A DNA stretch of 39,835 nucleotides, from the NCBI RefSeq assembly GCF_001544535.1, contig NZ_FCON02000071.1, positions 1-39,835 of the forward strand, given 5' to 3'. The stretch comes from Caballeronia choica. GTDB taxonomy: Bacteria > Pseudomonadota > Gammaproteobacteria > Burkholderiales > Burkholderiaceae. The number at the start of each line of letters is the position of its first letter. Position 1 is the first letter of the stretch. This document shows positions 1-7,280 of this stretch, piece by piece. The notes under the pieces were generated by a model. The model was not told the origin of the DNA, made no database searches, and saw nothing but the letters and a program-made list of their open reading frames with translations. The position numbers and the translations under genes were made by a program.

Positions 1-174
1 GCCGCTGCTTTCTTTGCTTACTTTCTTTGCAGCAGCAAAGAAAGTGAGTCCCGCCCCGGACAGGGGCAGAGCAAATAAACCAAAGACAAAGCAAGTTCCA
101 AAGAAGCCTGAGTGCATCAAACGGTGTAAACACCCTCAACCCCCCCCCCCCCCCCCCCCCCAGCGCCAGCGCCC
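1..174 (+). repeat. Intergenic repeat, copy 1 of 4
   Basis: This non-coding repeat begins at the window edge. It carries a perfect 11-bp stem, ACTTTCTTTGC / GCAAAGAAAGT, at 20-45 with loop AGCA, then a GCCCC/GGGGC hairpin at 53-67, a block around ATCAAACGGTGTAAACACC at about 117-134, a C-run and CAGCGCCAGCGCC. Related copies lie at 14930-15085 (inverted), 15508-15660 (direct) and 39690-39835 (inverted). It directly follows the porin stop codon, so its hairpins may end porin transcription. The family is a dispersed Burkholderiaceae-type intergenic repeat; I cannot name it. Confidence 0.85.
140..161. repeat. 22-bp poly-C homopolymer
   Basis: Twenty-two consecutive C residues sit inside repeat copy 1, just past the porin stop codon. 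Copies 2 and 4 have G-rich stretches broken by T at the equivalent place. The run length is prone to slippage and sequencing error, so the exact count is unreliable. Confidence 0.9.
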
Positions 175-1248
175 TCAAAACGAGTGATGAATACCCGCAA
201 GCACGATCACCTGGTTCGCCGTGCTCGACACGCCCGCCGTGAAGAACGCGCCCTTCGCACCGCCCGTACCATGCTCGTAAAGCGCGTTCACGTAGAGCTG
301 CGTCGACTTCGACAGCAAATAGATGTCACCGATCTCGAACTGCGTCCAGCGCTTGCCCTCCAGTGACGTGGTCGCGGCGCCGCCCGCGATCCAGTTGGTC
401 GGGATCATCTTGTAGGTCGCGCCGGCATCCCACGACTGGTACGTGTCCGAGAACCCGTTCGATTCCAGCTTCACGCGCGTATACAGTGCGTGCACGAGCA
501 CCTTGCCGATCTCATACGACACCCCGGCGCCCATGTTCTGCAGCTTGTCCGCCATATAGGTCGCGGCGGGCTGGCCCTGGAACGTGGTGATGCCGGTCGT
601 CACGATCGACGGCGTGCGGTTGTGCTCGTTCGAATAGCTAGCGGCCGCGCTGAACGGACCATTCGCATAGGTCACGCCGAAGCCAACCGACTTGCCATAC
701 GAGAAATCGGTGGTGTTGCCGAGTCCCATCATCGCGCCGAATGTGAAGCCGCCGAAACTCGCCGAGCGGAATTTGGCCGAGTTGTCGTAAGGCACGACGC
801 CCGTGTCGGCCAGTGCGTCGATGTTGCCCGGGTGGAACGCGTACCAGCTCGCAGCCTGATATCCGGTCGAGAGCGGGCCGAGCATGTCGAAGCTGAACGG
901 CGTCTGGTGGCCGAACGTCACCGTGCCGACGTCGTTATGGCTCAGGCCCACGTACGCCTGCCGGTTCCACAGCACCCCGCTTTTCGCGAACGCGCCGGTA
1001 TTCGTATAGAAGCCGTTCTCCAGTTGCGCGACCGTCTTCAGTCCGCCGCCCAGGTCCTCGACAATCTTCAGGCCCCAGCGGTCGGGCTGCATGTTGCCCT
1101 GTTCCTCGATCCACTTCGGATGCCCGCCGGCGTTGTTGATATACGCGATGCCGGTATCCAGACTGCCGTACAGCGTCACGCTGCTCTGCGCCCATGCGCC
1201 CGATGCCATGCCGGCCCCGATCAGTCCGGCTGCGATGATGTGCTTCAC
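175..1248 (-). CDS. Gram-negative porin (outer membrane trimeric porin family)
   Basis: This is a 357-aa general diffusion porin of the beta-proteobacterial type, expected to form a 16-stranded outer membrane barrel. The start is GTG at 1248: an AGGAG ribosome site lies just upstream, and the first 20 residues form a signal peptide ending in GAWA-Q. The mature protein opens with the typical SSVTLYGSLDTGI, and the chain ends in IHHSF, the terminal Phe signature recognised by the BAM machinery. A longer in-frame reading back to 1458 adds only Arg-rich sequence and is rejected. It is divergent from the Rieske operon and has a matching operator-like element, so it probably admits the substrate of that pathway. 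Family is certain; solute specificity cannot be read from sequence. Confidence 0.93.
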   Translation of the reverse strand: MKHIIAAGLIGAGMASGAWAQSSVTLYGSLDTGIAYINNAGGHPKWIEEQGNMQPDRWGLKIVEDLGGGLKTVAQLENGFYTNTGAFAKSGVLWNRQAYVGLSHNDVGTVTFGHQTPFSFDMLGPLSTGYQAASWYAFHPGNIDALADTGVVPYDNSAKFRSASFGGFTFGAMMGLGNTTDFSYGKSVGFGVTYANGPFSAAASYSNEHNRTPSIVTTGITTFQGQPAATYMADKLQNMGAGVSYEIGKVLVHALYTRVKLESNGFSDTYQSWDAGATYKMIPTNWIAGGAATTSLEGKRWTQFEIGDIYLLSKSTQLYVNALYEHGTGGAKGAFFTAGVSSTANQVIVLAGIHHSF

Positions 1249-1354
1249 CCTTTGTTCTCCTAACCGTGTGGTACATGAGCGGGACCTGATCCCGCCGCTC
1301 TTCTGCTGTTTTCTTCCTCGCATGGACCGCCTGCCTCCGCGTCCGGCAGACATC

Positions 1355-1403
1355 GTTCCGTTTGTTCCATATATGGTTCGATGTGCCGCTGATGGAAAGT
1401 ATA
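1355..1403 (-). promoter_or_regulatory. Porin promoter with candidate IclR-type operator
   Basis: On the minus strand a TATACT -10 box lies at 1403-1398. Exactly 18 nt later comes GAACCATATATGGAAC (1379-1364) with a perfect CCATATATGG core, then another GGAAC at 1359-1355. The 16-mer shares 12 of 16 bases with the element at the Rieske operon promoter and has the same spacing from -10. No convincing -35 was seen. The position, downstream of the likely start point, fits repression or ligand-dependent control. Binding by the operon's IclR protein is inferred. Confidence 0.5.
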
Positions 1404-1623
1404 GTGAGTTTGCGCGCCGAAAAAAATAGCGTTTTGAGAGGGGAAATCGACTGATCAATGCGCCTTGGCGCGGCGCAAAAAATGGCTGTAAGCCTTACCG
1501 GGCGGCCCTCTGCGCATGTCAATTGCGACCAAAAGCGGCTTCGCGAAGCACATTTTCAGGACGCGCCCTCGGTGTTTTCACCTACCACACAAGTTTTTGT
1601 TTTTCTTCGGCAAAAACCGCTTC

Positions 1624-1663
1624 TATAATGCCCATACATAAACTGGCGTTCCGTAGATGGAAC
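1624..1663 (+). promoter_or_regulatory. Rieske operon promoter with GTTCC-N6-GGAAC inverted repeat
   Basis: A perfect TATAAT -10 box occupies 1624-1629. Eighteen nt later, at 1648-1663, stands GTTCCGTAGATGGAAC, an inverted repeat with CGTTCC/GGAACG arms; a further GAACC half-site lies at 1670-1674. The -35 region is poor (T-rich, no clear TTGACA), as expected for an activator-dependent or weak promoter. The transcript would run into the ferredoxin gene, whose AGAGGAAGG ribosome site precedes ATG 1691. Assignment to the IclR protein at 5617 is inference. Confidence 0.55.
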
Positions 1664-1690
1664 GTAGTCGAACCAGAGGAAGGGTGAAAG

Positions 1691-2008
1691 ATGTCTGAAC
1701 AATGGCGCTGCGCCGGACATGCCGGTGACTTGTCGGAAGACGCTCCGATCGAATTCAAGCTCGACGACGGCGTGGAAATCGGGATCTACAAGGTGGGCGA
1801 CGAGGTGTACGCCCTAGAGAACGTCTGCCCGCATGCCTATGCGCTGCTGACGCAGGGTTTCGTCGATGGCGACACGATCGAGTGTCCGCTGCACGAGGCC
1901 GTGTTCCATATCCCGACGGGCAAATGCTTGAAAGAGCCCGGCGGCCGCGACCTGAAGACGTATTCGGTCCGGCTGGCCGGTGAAGAAATCCAGATCAAGG
2001 TGGAATGA
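1691..2008 (+). CDS. Rieske-type [2Fe-2S] ferredoxin of a ring-hydroxylating oxygenase
   Basis: This 105-aa protein is the size of BphA3/CarAc-type ferredoxins. It carries the Rieske ligands C46-x-H48 and C65-x2-H68, which bind one 2Fe-2S cluster with two Cys and two His. It should pass electrons from the FAD reductase at 12250 to the oxygenase at 2359 in the cytoplasm. It is the first gene of the long operon, 1 nt before the next start. The start has a good AGAGGAAGG ribosome site. NirD-type small nitrite reductase subunits share this fold, but the aromatic context makes a ferredoxin role much more likely. Confidence 0.93.
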   Translation: MSEQWRCAGHAGDLSEDAPIEFKLDDGVEIGIYKVGDEVYALENVCPHAYALLTQGFVDGDTIECPLHEAVFHIPTGKCLKEPGGRDLKTYSVRLAGEEIQIKVE

Positions 2009-2009
2009 C

Positions 2010-2321
2010 ATGCGAGAGATTGCCGTGAACTTCAATCCCTTCCTCAAGCCGTGGCTTGCGCCGCAGCCGAACAACGTCGCCGGGAAGGGCGTCATCGAAA
2101 AGCCGGGTGCGACCGACAACTTCATCTGGCAGACGCGCAAGGCCGAGCCGACGCAATACGAAAACGACTTCGGCGATGCGCTCGAACAGGTGTTCGAGGC
2201 GGGCGCGCTGGAACTCGATCAGGTCGTCGAAGGCTTGAACCGCGTGGGCTTTCGCACGCCCGAGGGCAGTGCGTGGACCGCTGAGCGGCTCGCCACGGAA
2301 CTGCGCACGCTGGCCGAATGA
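2010..2321 (+). CDS. Small protein with recombinase-like helix-turn-helix
   Basis: A 103-aa protein starting at ATG 2010, 1 nt after the ferredoxin stop, so the two are probably translationally coupled. The C-terminal third (about residues 68-100, LNRVGFRTPEGSAWTAERL) resembles the helical Recombinase domain found after serine-recombinase catalytic domains (LN..G..TP.G..WT pattern), but there is no catalytic domain. The N-terminal half is Pro/Asn-rich and unrecognised. Its place between the ferredoxin and oxygenase genes suggests it helps the oxygenase (assembly, stabilisation or small subunit) or acts as a local regulator; neither can be decided from sequence. A longer start at 1980 would overlap the ferredoxin gene and is less likely. 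Confidence 0.8.
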   Translation: MREIAVNFNPFLKPWLAPQPNNVAGKGVIEKPGATDNFIWQTRKAEPTQYENDFGDALEQVFEAGALELDQVVEGLNRVGFRTPEGSAWTAERLATELRTLAE

Positions 2322-2358
2322 CGGCGGCATTCAACGAACACGTATCCGGAGTTTCTTC

Positions 2359-3435
2359 ATGACGTCCCCCAATACAAACACTGTTGCTGCCGACCCGGTC
2401 CAGGCGTATCTCGATCGCGGCCTGCGCAATTACTGGTATCCCGTGGCACCGAGCTGGCAGGTCGCCAATGCGCCGATCGGCCTCACGCGGCTCGGCGACC
2501 AGATCGTTCTCTGGCGCGATCAGGAGGGCAAGGTTCACGCACTCGAAGACCGCTGCCCGCATCGCGGCGCGCGTCTCTCGCTTGGATGGAATCTCGGCGG
2601 CAGCATCGCGTGCTGGTATCACGGAGTCGAAGTGGATGGCGGCGGTGTCGTGCAGAAGGTGCCGGCCGTGTCCGCGTGTCCGCTCGAAGGACAGAAATGC
2701 GTGAAGTCGTATCCGGTCGAAGAGCACGCGGGCGCGATCTTCCTCTGGTTCGGCGACGACGCGAACAAGGAACCGGCGCCGCTCGTGCTGCCGGAAGAAC
2801 TCGTCGGCGACGAGTACGCGAGCTTCCTTTGCATGTCGCACTGGAAGTGCAATTACCAGTACGCGATCGACAACGTGATGGACCCGATGCACGGCGCATA
2901 TCTGCACGCGACGTCGCATTCGATGGCCGAGGGCGACAAGCAGGCCGACATGCGCGTGCGCAAGACCGATACCGGCCTGATGTTCGAGAAGGTCGGCCAG
3001 CGCGACGTGAACTTTGACTGGGTCGAACTCGGCGAAACCGGCTGCCTCTGGATGCGCCTCGCGATCCCGTACAAGAAGAAGTTCGGCCCGGGCGGCAACT
3101 TCGGGATCATCGGCTTCGCCACGCCCGTCGATGAAGACAACTGCCAGGTGTACTTCTGGCGCACGCGCAAGGTGTCGGGCTGGCAGCGCGACGCGTGGCG
3201 CTTCCTGTATCGCAATCGCCTGGAAGGACTGCACTGGGACGTGCTCGAACAGGACCGCTACGTCCTGGAAAGCCTGGCGCCCAACGCGCGCAGTCGCGAA
3301 TTCCTCTATCAGCACGACGTCGGCATGACGCGCGTGCGCCGCATGTTGAAGCAGCGTGGACAGGCGCATCTCGCGGCCCTCGACGCTCACCGGGCGGAAC
3401 AAGCCGCCGCGCAATCGGGGCAGGCTCATGCATGA
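2359..3435 (+). CDS. Aromatic ring-hydroxylating oxygenase, Rieske alpha subunit
   Basis: This 358-aa terminal oxygenase hydroxylates an aromatic or heteroaromatic substrate with O2 and electrons from the ferredoxin. The N-terminal Rieske domain has C66-x-H68 and C85-x2-H88. The mononuclear iron site is seen as D171-x3-D175-x2-H178-x4-H183, including the bridging Asp. No beta-subunit gene is present, and the length is close to that of alpha-only (alpha3) enzymes such as VanA, CarAa or phthalate oxygenase, so it may act as a mono- or dioxygenase. ATG 2359 is chosen because the family-typical sequence begins there, 37 nt after the preceding gene. The gene overlaps the following SDR by 8 nt. The substrate is unknown. 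Confidence 0.93.
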   Translation: MTSPNTNTVAADPVQAYLDRGLRNYWYPVAPSWQVANAPIGLTRLGDQIVLWRDQEGKVHALEDRCPHRGARLSLGWNLGGSIACWYHGVEVDGGGVVQKVPAVSACPLEGQKCVKSYPVEEHAGAIFLWFGDDANKEPAPLVLPEELVGDEYASFLCMSHWKCNYQYAIDNVMDPMHGAYLHATSHSMAEGDKQADMRVRKTDTGLMFEKVGQRDVNFDWVELGETGCLWMRLAIPYKKKFGPGGNFGIIGFATPVDEDNCQVYFWRTRKVSGWQRDAWRFLYRNRLEGLHWDVLEQDRYVLESLAPNARSREFLYQHDVGMTRVRRMLKQRGQAHLAALDAHRAEQAAAQSGQAHA

Positions 3436-4183
3436 CGCGCTGAAAGGCCGGCGCGTATTCGTGACCGGCGGCGCTCGCGGACTCGGCGCGGCGTTCGTGA
3501 CATCGCTTGCCGAAGCGGGTGCGCATGTCGCGTTCGGCGACGTGCTCGAAGCCGAAGGCCGCGCGCTCGCCGAAGCACTTCAGGAAGCGGGCCACACCAC
3601 GTATTTCGTCCCGCTCGACCTCGCCGATCCGGCGAGCGTCAAGGCGTGCGTCGCGATGTGCGCGGACAAGCTCGGCGGACTCGATGGCCTCATCAACAAC
3701 GCCGCGATCACGAACTCGGGCGGCAAGTCCGCCGATGAACTGTCGGCGGCGACGTGGGATGCCGTGATGAACGTGAACGTGCGCGGCACCTGGCTAGCGA
3801 GCACGGCGGCCTTGCCGTATCTGCGCGACTCGGGGCGCGGCGCGATCGTGAACATCGCATCGGACACGGCGTTGTGGGGCGCGCCGAAGCTGCTCGCGTA
3901 CGTCGCGAGCAAGGGCGCCGTGATCGCGATGACGCGTTCGCTCGCACGAGAATTCGGTGCGCACGGCGTGACGGTCAACGCGATCGCCCCCGGCCTCACC
4001 GAAGTCGAGGCGACCGCGTACGTGCCGGCCGAGCGCCACGAGTATTACCTGAAGGGCCGCGCGCTGAACCGCGCGCAAGTTCCCGACGACGTGAACGGCC
4101 CCGTGTTGTTCCTGTTGTCCGATGCGGCGCGCTTCGTGACCGGCCAGTTGCTGCCGGTGAACGGCGGCTTCGTGATGAATTGA
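3428..4183 (+). CDS. Short-chain dehydrogenase/reductase, canonical catalytic site
   Basis: A 251-aa classical SDR with TGGARGLG (13-20) for NAD(P), NNAA (90-93), catalytic S145, and Y158-x3-K162. It starts inside the end of the oxygenase gene (8-nt overlap), so the two are coupled. That coupling suggests it oxidises the oxygenase product, as a cis-dihydrodiol dehydrogenase would, or another hydroxyl intermediate. A start further upstream at 3356 would lie deep in the oxygenase gene and is rejected. Cofactor preference and substrate are not readable with certainty. A second, degenerate SDR occurs in the same operon at 6483. Confidence 0.9.
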   Translation: MHDALKGRRVFVTGGARGLGAAFVTSLAEAGAHVAFGDVLEAEGRALAEALQEAGHTTYFVPLDLADPASVKACVAMCADKLGGLDGLINNAAITNSGGKSADELSAATWDAVMNVNVRGTWLASTAALPYLRDSGRGAIVNIASDTALWGAPKLLAYVASKGAVIAMTRSLAREFGAHGVTVNAIAPGLTEVEATAYVPAERHEYYLKGRALNRAQVPDDVNGPVLFLLSDAARFVTGQLLPVNGGFVMN

Positions 4184-4211
4184 CTTGTATACAGCTGACT
4201 AGGAGAGATCG

Positions 4212-4739
4212 ATGGCGGATGCAGATATCGAACGCAATTCGTGGGACCAGCCCGCGGAAGCGAGCTTCGCGCAGTGGATGGAATCGCGCGTCGCGCGGCT
4301 TGAAACGCGCAAGTACGACTGGGACGCGCTGAAGTTCCAGGCCGACTACGACCCGAAGTATCGCCGCGCGCAGATGCGTTATGTCGGCACGGGCGGCACG
4401 GGCGTCGCGAAGGACGTGAACACGGTCCCGGCCGGCGGCTTCACGTTCTCGACGATGGTCATTCCCGCCGGCAACATCGGGCCGAGCCACATCCACATGG
4501 ACGTCGAAGAGATCTTCTTCGTGATTCGCGGAAAGATGAAGGTGATCTGCGAGAAGGACGGCGAATCGTGGGAGACGATCGTCGGCGAGCGCGACCTGAT
4601 TTCGGTGCCGCCGGGCGTGTATCGCACGGAAGTGAACATCGGCGAGGAAGACGCGCTGATGTGCGTGATGCTCGGCGCACCGAAGCCGATCACGCCGACC
4701 TATCCGCCGGATTCGCCGCTTGCCAAGCTGAAGCGCTAA
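4212..4739 (+). CDS. Cupin-domain protein with altered second cupin motif
   Basis: A 175-aa protein with one cupin barrel. Motif 1 is G87-x5-H93-x-H95-x4-E100-x6-G107, giving three metal ligands. In motif 2 (PPGVYRTEVN, 133-142) the usual His ligand position is R138, so the metal site would lack its fourth protein ligand or the domain may be structural. It has a good AGGAGAG ribosome site at about 4201 and lies 28 nt after the SDR. Related cupins in aromatic clusters act as dioxygenases, isomerases or effector-binding proteins; which applies is unknown. The N-terminal 70 residues are family-specific and unrecognised. Confidence 0.85.
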   Translation: MADADIERNSWDQPAEASFAQWMESRVARLETRKYDWDALKFQADYDPKYRRAQMRYVGTGGTGVAKDVNTVPAGGFTFSTMVIPAGNIGPSHIHMDVEEIFFVIRGKMKVICEKDGESWETIVGERDLISVPPGVYRTEVNIGEEDALMCVMLGAPKPITPTYPPDSPLAKLKR

Positions 4740-4743
4740 GCCC

Positions 4744-5616
4744 ATGTCCGCTCATCTCACTCACGCCGACGCGCTCGCGCAGTTTCCCGAGGCGCGCGTC
4801 GACACCATGCAACTGACGCGACGCACCATCGGTTATCGCGAGGCAGGTGCAACGCATCCGCACGCGATGCCGGTCGTGTTGCTGCATGGCATCGGGTCGG
4901 GCGCGGCATCGTGGGTGCGGCAGCTCGAATCGCTCGGCGCGACGCGGCGTGTGCTCGCATGGGATGCGCCGGGCTACGGCGCATCGACGCCGGTCGCGCC
5001 GGCATCGCCGGTTGCATCGGACTACGCGGCGGCGCTCGCCGACTGGCTCGACGCGCTCGATATCGAACGCTGCGTGCTGGTCGGGCATTCGCTTGGCGCG
5101 ATCGTCGCCGGGGCGTTCGCGGCGGAACATGCGTCGCGGGTCGCGGGCCTGCTGCTGGTGTCACCGGCGAGCGGATATGGCGCGGCATCGGCTGAAGTGC
5201 GCGAGACGAAACGCGACGCGCGTCTTGCGATGCTCGCGGAACTCGGCCCGCAAGGTCTCGCCGAACAGCGCAGCGCGAACATGCTCTCGGCGCATGCGAG
5301 CGACGCGGCACGCGACTGGGTGCGCTGGAACATGGCGCGCATCGTGCCGCAAGGCTACGCGCAGGCGACGCATCTGCTCGCGAACGCGGATCTCGCCGCG
5401 GATTTGAAACGCTATCGCGGACGCATCGCGGTGGCGGTCGGCGCCGCCGACGCAATCACGACGCCGGCCGCGTGCGAGCGCATCGCACAAGCGGCGGGCG
5501 TGAGCCTGCAGGTGATCCCGAACGCGGGCCACGCGGGCTACATCGAATCACCCGCCGCCTACACGACGCTGATCGACGCGTTCTGCAGGACCGGCGCTGA
5601 ACCACGGAGCAATTGA
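4744..5616 (+). CDS. Alpha/beta hydrolase, probable ring-fission-product hydrolase
   Basis: A 290-aa alpha/beta-hydrolase with oxyanion motif HG (48-49), nucleophile elbow GHSLG (S116), acid D236 and His H263. Size and motif spacing fit the C-C hydrolases of meta-cleavage pathways (BphD, CarC, MhpC type), although simple esterases and haloperoxidase-like enzymes share the same frame. With an extradiol dioxygenase in the same operon, hydrolysis of a dienoate ring-fission product is the preferred inference. It lies 4 nt after the cupin gene and abuts the IclR gene with no gap. Confidence 0.85.
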   Translation: MSAHLTHADALAQFPEARVDTMQLTRRTIGYREAGATHPHAMPVVLLHGIGSGAASWVRQLESLGATRRVLAWDAPGYGASTPVAPASPVASDYAAALADWLDALDIERCVLVGHSLGAIVAGAFAAEHASRVAGLLLVSPASGYGAASAEVRETKRDARLAMLAELGPQGLAEQRSANMLSAHASDAARDWVRWNMARIVPQGYAQATHLLANADLAADLKRYRGRIAVAVGAADAITTPAACERIAQAAGVSLQVIPNAGHAGYIESPAAYTTLIDAFCRTGAEPRSN

Positions 5617-6486
5617 ATGACACCCGACACGATAGAACCCGTCGGCACGGCATCCGACGATGCAGAAAAAGCCGACACGAACTACATGGTGCCGGGCCTC
5701 GAACGCGGTCTGAAGATCCTGACCGAGTTCTCGCCGCGCGAACCGGTGCTGGGCGCGCCCGAATTGTCGAAGCGCCTGAAGATTCCGCGCACGACGGTGT
5801 TTCGCCTGTTGCAGACGCTCGAATCGCTCGGCTTTCTAGAACGCGCCGACAAGGACCGCAACTACCGGCTGGGCGTCGCGGTGCTGCGCCTCGGCTTCGA
5901 ATACCTGAGTTCGCTGGAGCTGACCGATCTCGGCTTGCCGATCCTCGAAGGCTTGCGCGATGCGACCGGGCTCACGAGTCACATCCTGATTCGCGATGGC
6001 CGCGATGTCGTATTCGTCGCCAAGGCGCAGAGCCTTGCGCCGATCTTCAGTTCGGTGAAGGTGAACGTCGGCACGCGCCTGCCCGCCCATGCGACGACGC
6101 ATGGCCATGTGCTGATGGGCGACCTGACGCTCGACGAACTGCGCGCGCTGTATCCGGAGAAGTCGCTCGAACGCTTCACGAAGCTCACGCCGGAGACGGT
6201 CGAGGAACTTTACGAACGCGTCAGGGAGGATGCCGAGCGCGGCTATGCGATCAGCCAGTCGTCGTTCGAGCGCGGCATTTCGGTCGTCACGGCGCCGGTG
6301 CGCAACGACACGGGACGGATCGTCGCCGTCATCGCGACGACGATCCCGCGTCCCGAAATCGGCGCGACGCTGTTCGACAGCGGTCTCGTCGACAAGGTGC
6401 GCCACGCGGCAAGCGAGCTTTCGCGGCGGCTGAACTACCGGCCCGCAGCGGAAAACAAATACATGAAGTCATTGGGGTTGCAATGA
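5617..6486 (+). CDS. IclR-family transcriptional regulator
   Basis: A 289-aa regulator with an N-terminal winged helix-turn-helix (about residues 25-85, LSKRLKIPRTTVFRLLQTLE as recognition region) and a C-terminal effector-binding domain with the family GHVLMGD and RGYAISQSSFERGISVVTAPV signatures. The ATG follows the hydrolase TGA directly, and its own stop overlaps the next ATG (ATGA), so it sits in the middle of the operon. IclR proteins of aromatic pathways activate or repress in response to a pathway compound. The inverted repeats at both divergent promoters (1364-1379 and 1648-1663) are its likely sites. An autoregulated loop is therefore expected. Confidence 0.93.
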   Translation: MTPDTIEPVGTASDDAEKADTNYMVPGLERGLKILTEFSPREPVLGAPELSKRLKIPRTTVFRLLQTLESLGFLERADKDRNYRLGVAVLRLGFEYLSSLELTDLGLPILEGLRDATGLTSHILIRDGRDVVFVAKAQSLAPIFSSVKVNVGTRLPAHATTHGHVLMGDLTLDELRALYPEKSLERFTKLTPETVEELYERVREDAERGYAISQSSFERGISVVTAPVRNDTGRIVAVIATTIPRPEIGATLFDSGLVDKVRHAASELSRRLNYRPAAENKYMKSLGLQ

Positions 6487-7280
6487 TCCAGATCGATCTC
6501 ACAGGCCAGGTGGCGGTGGTGACGGGCGGCTCGTCCGGCATCGGCCTCGCGACGGCCGGACTCTTCCTGCAGGCGGGCGCATCCGTGGCGATTTGCGGGC
6601 GCAATGCGGAGCGGCTCGAAGCGGCGAAGGCGTCGCTCACGGCGCGGTTTCCCGAAGCGGACCTGCTCGCCGCGTGCTGCGACGTGCTCGAAGCGGACGA
6701 CGTCGCCGCGTTCGCCGCGCAGGTCGCCAGCCGTTTCGGACGCACCGACATGCTGGTGAACAACGCAGGACAAGGCCGCGTCTCGACCTTCGCCGACACC
6801 GCCGACGAAGCCTGGCGCGAGGAACTGGAGCTGAAGTACTTCAGCATCATCCGCCCGACCCGCGCCTTCCTGCCGATGCTGCGCGAGGCGAAGGCCCCGT
6901 CGATCGTGTGCGTGAATTCGCTGCTCGCGTTGCAGCCGGAGCCGCACATGGTCGCGACCTCGTCGGCGCGGGCGGGCACGCTGAGTCTCGTCAAGTCGCT
7001 CGCGGGCGAACTCGCGCCCGAGCGCATCCGCGTGAATTCCATCCTGATCGGCATTGTCGAGTCAGGGCAATGGCGGCGCCGTTTCGAAACGCAGGCGCAA
7101 CCGGGCCAGAGCTGGGAAGACTGGACCGCCGAACTCGCGCGCAACAAAAACATTCCGCTCGGCCGCTTCGGACGTCCCGAAGAAGCGGCGCAGGCGCTCT
7201 TTTACCTGGCCACGAACCTGTCGTCGTACACGACCGGTAGCCATATCGATGTCTCTGGAGGCGTAGCACGACATGTCTGA
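6483..7280 (+). CDS. SDR-family protein lacking the canonical catalytic tetrad
   Basis: A 265-aa Rossmann protein with TGGSSGIG (14-21), NNAG (93-96) and S146. Where classical SDRs have Y-x3-K it has T159-x3-R163 (ATSSARAG), and the structural Asn of the tetrad appears to be K118. It therefore keeps the nucleotide fold but not the usual proton relay. It might use another mechanism, act on an unusual substrate, or serve as a binding subunit. ATG 6483 overlaps the IclR stop by 4 nt, and its own end overlaps the ThDP enzyme gene by 8 nt, so it is coupled on both sides. The retained frame and overlaps argue against decay. Confidence 0.85.
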   Translation: MIQIDLTGQVAVVTGGSSGIGLATAGLFLQAGASVAICGRNAERLEAAKASLTARFPEADLLAACCDVLEADDVAAFAAQVASRFGRTDMLVNNAGQGRVSTFADTADEAWREELELKYFSIIRPTRAFLPMLREAKAPSIVCVNSLLALQPEPHMVATSSARAGTLSLVKSLAGELAPERIRVNSILIGIVESGQWRRRFETQAQPGQSWEDWTAELARNKNIPLGRFGRPEEAAQALFYLATNLSSYTTGSHIDVSGGVARHV

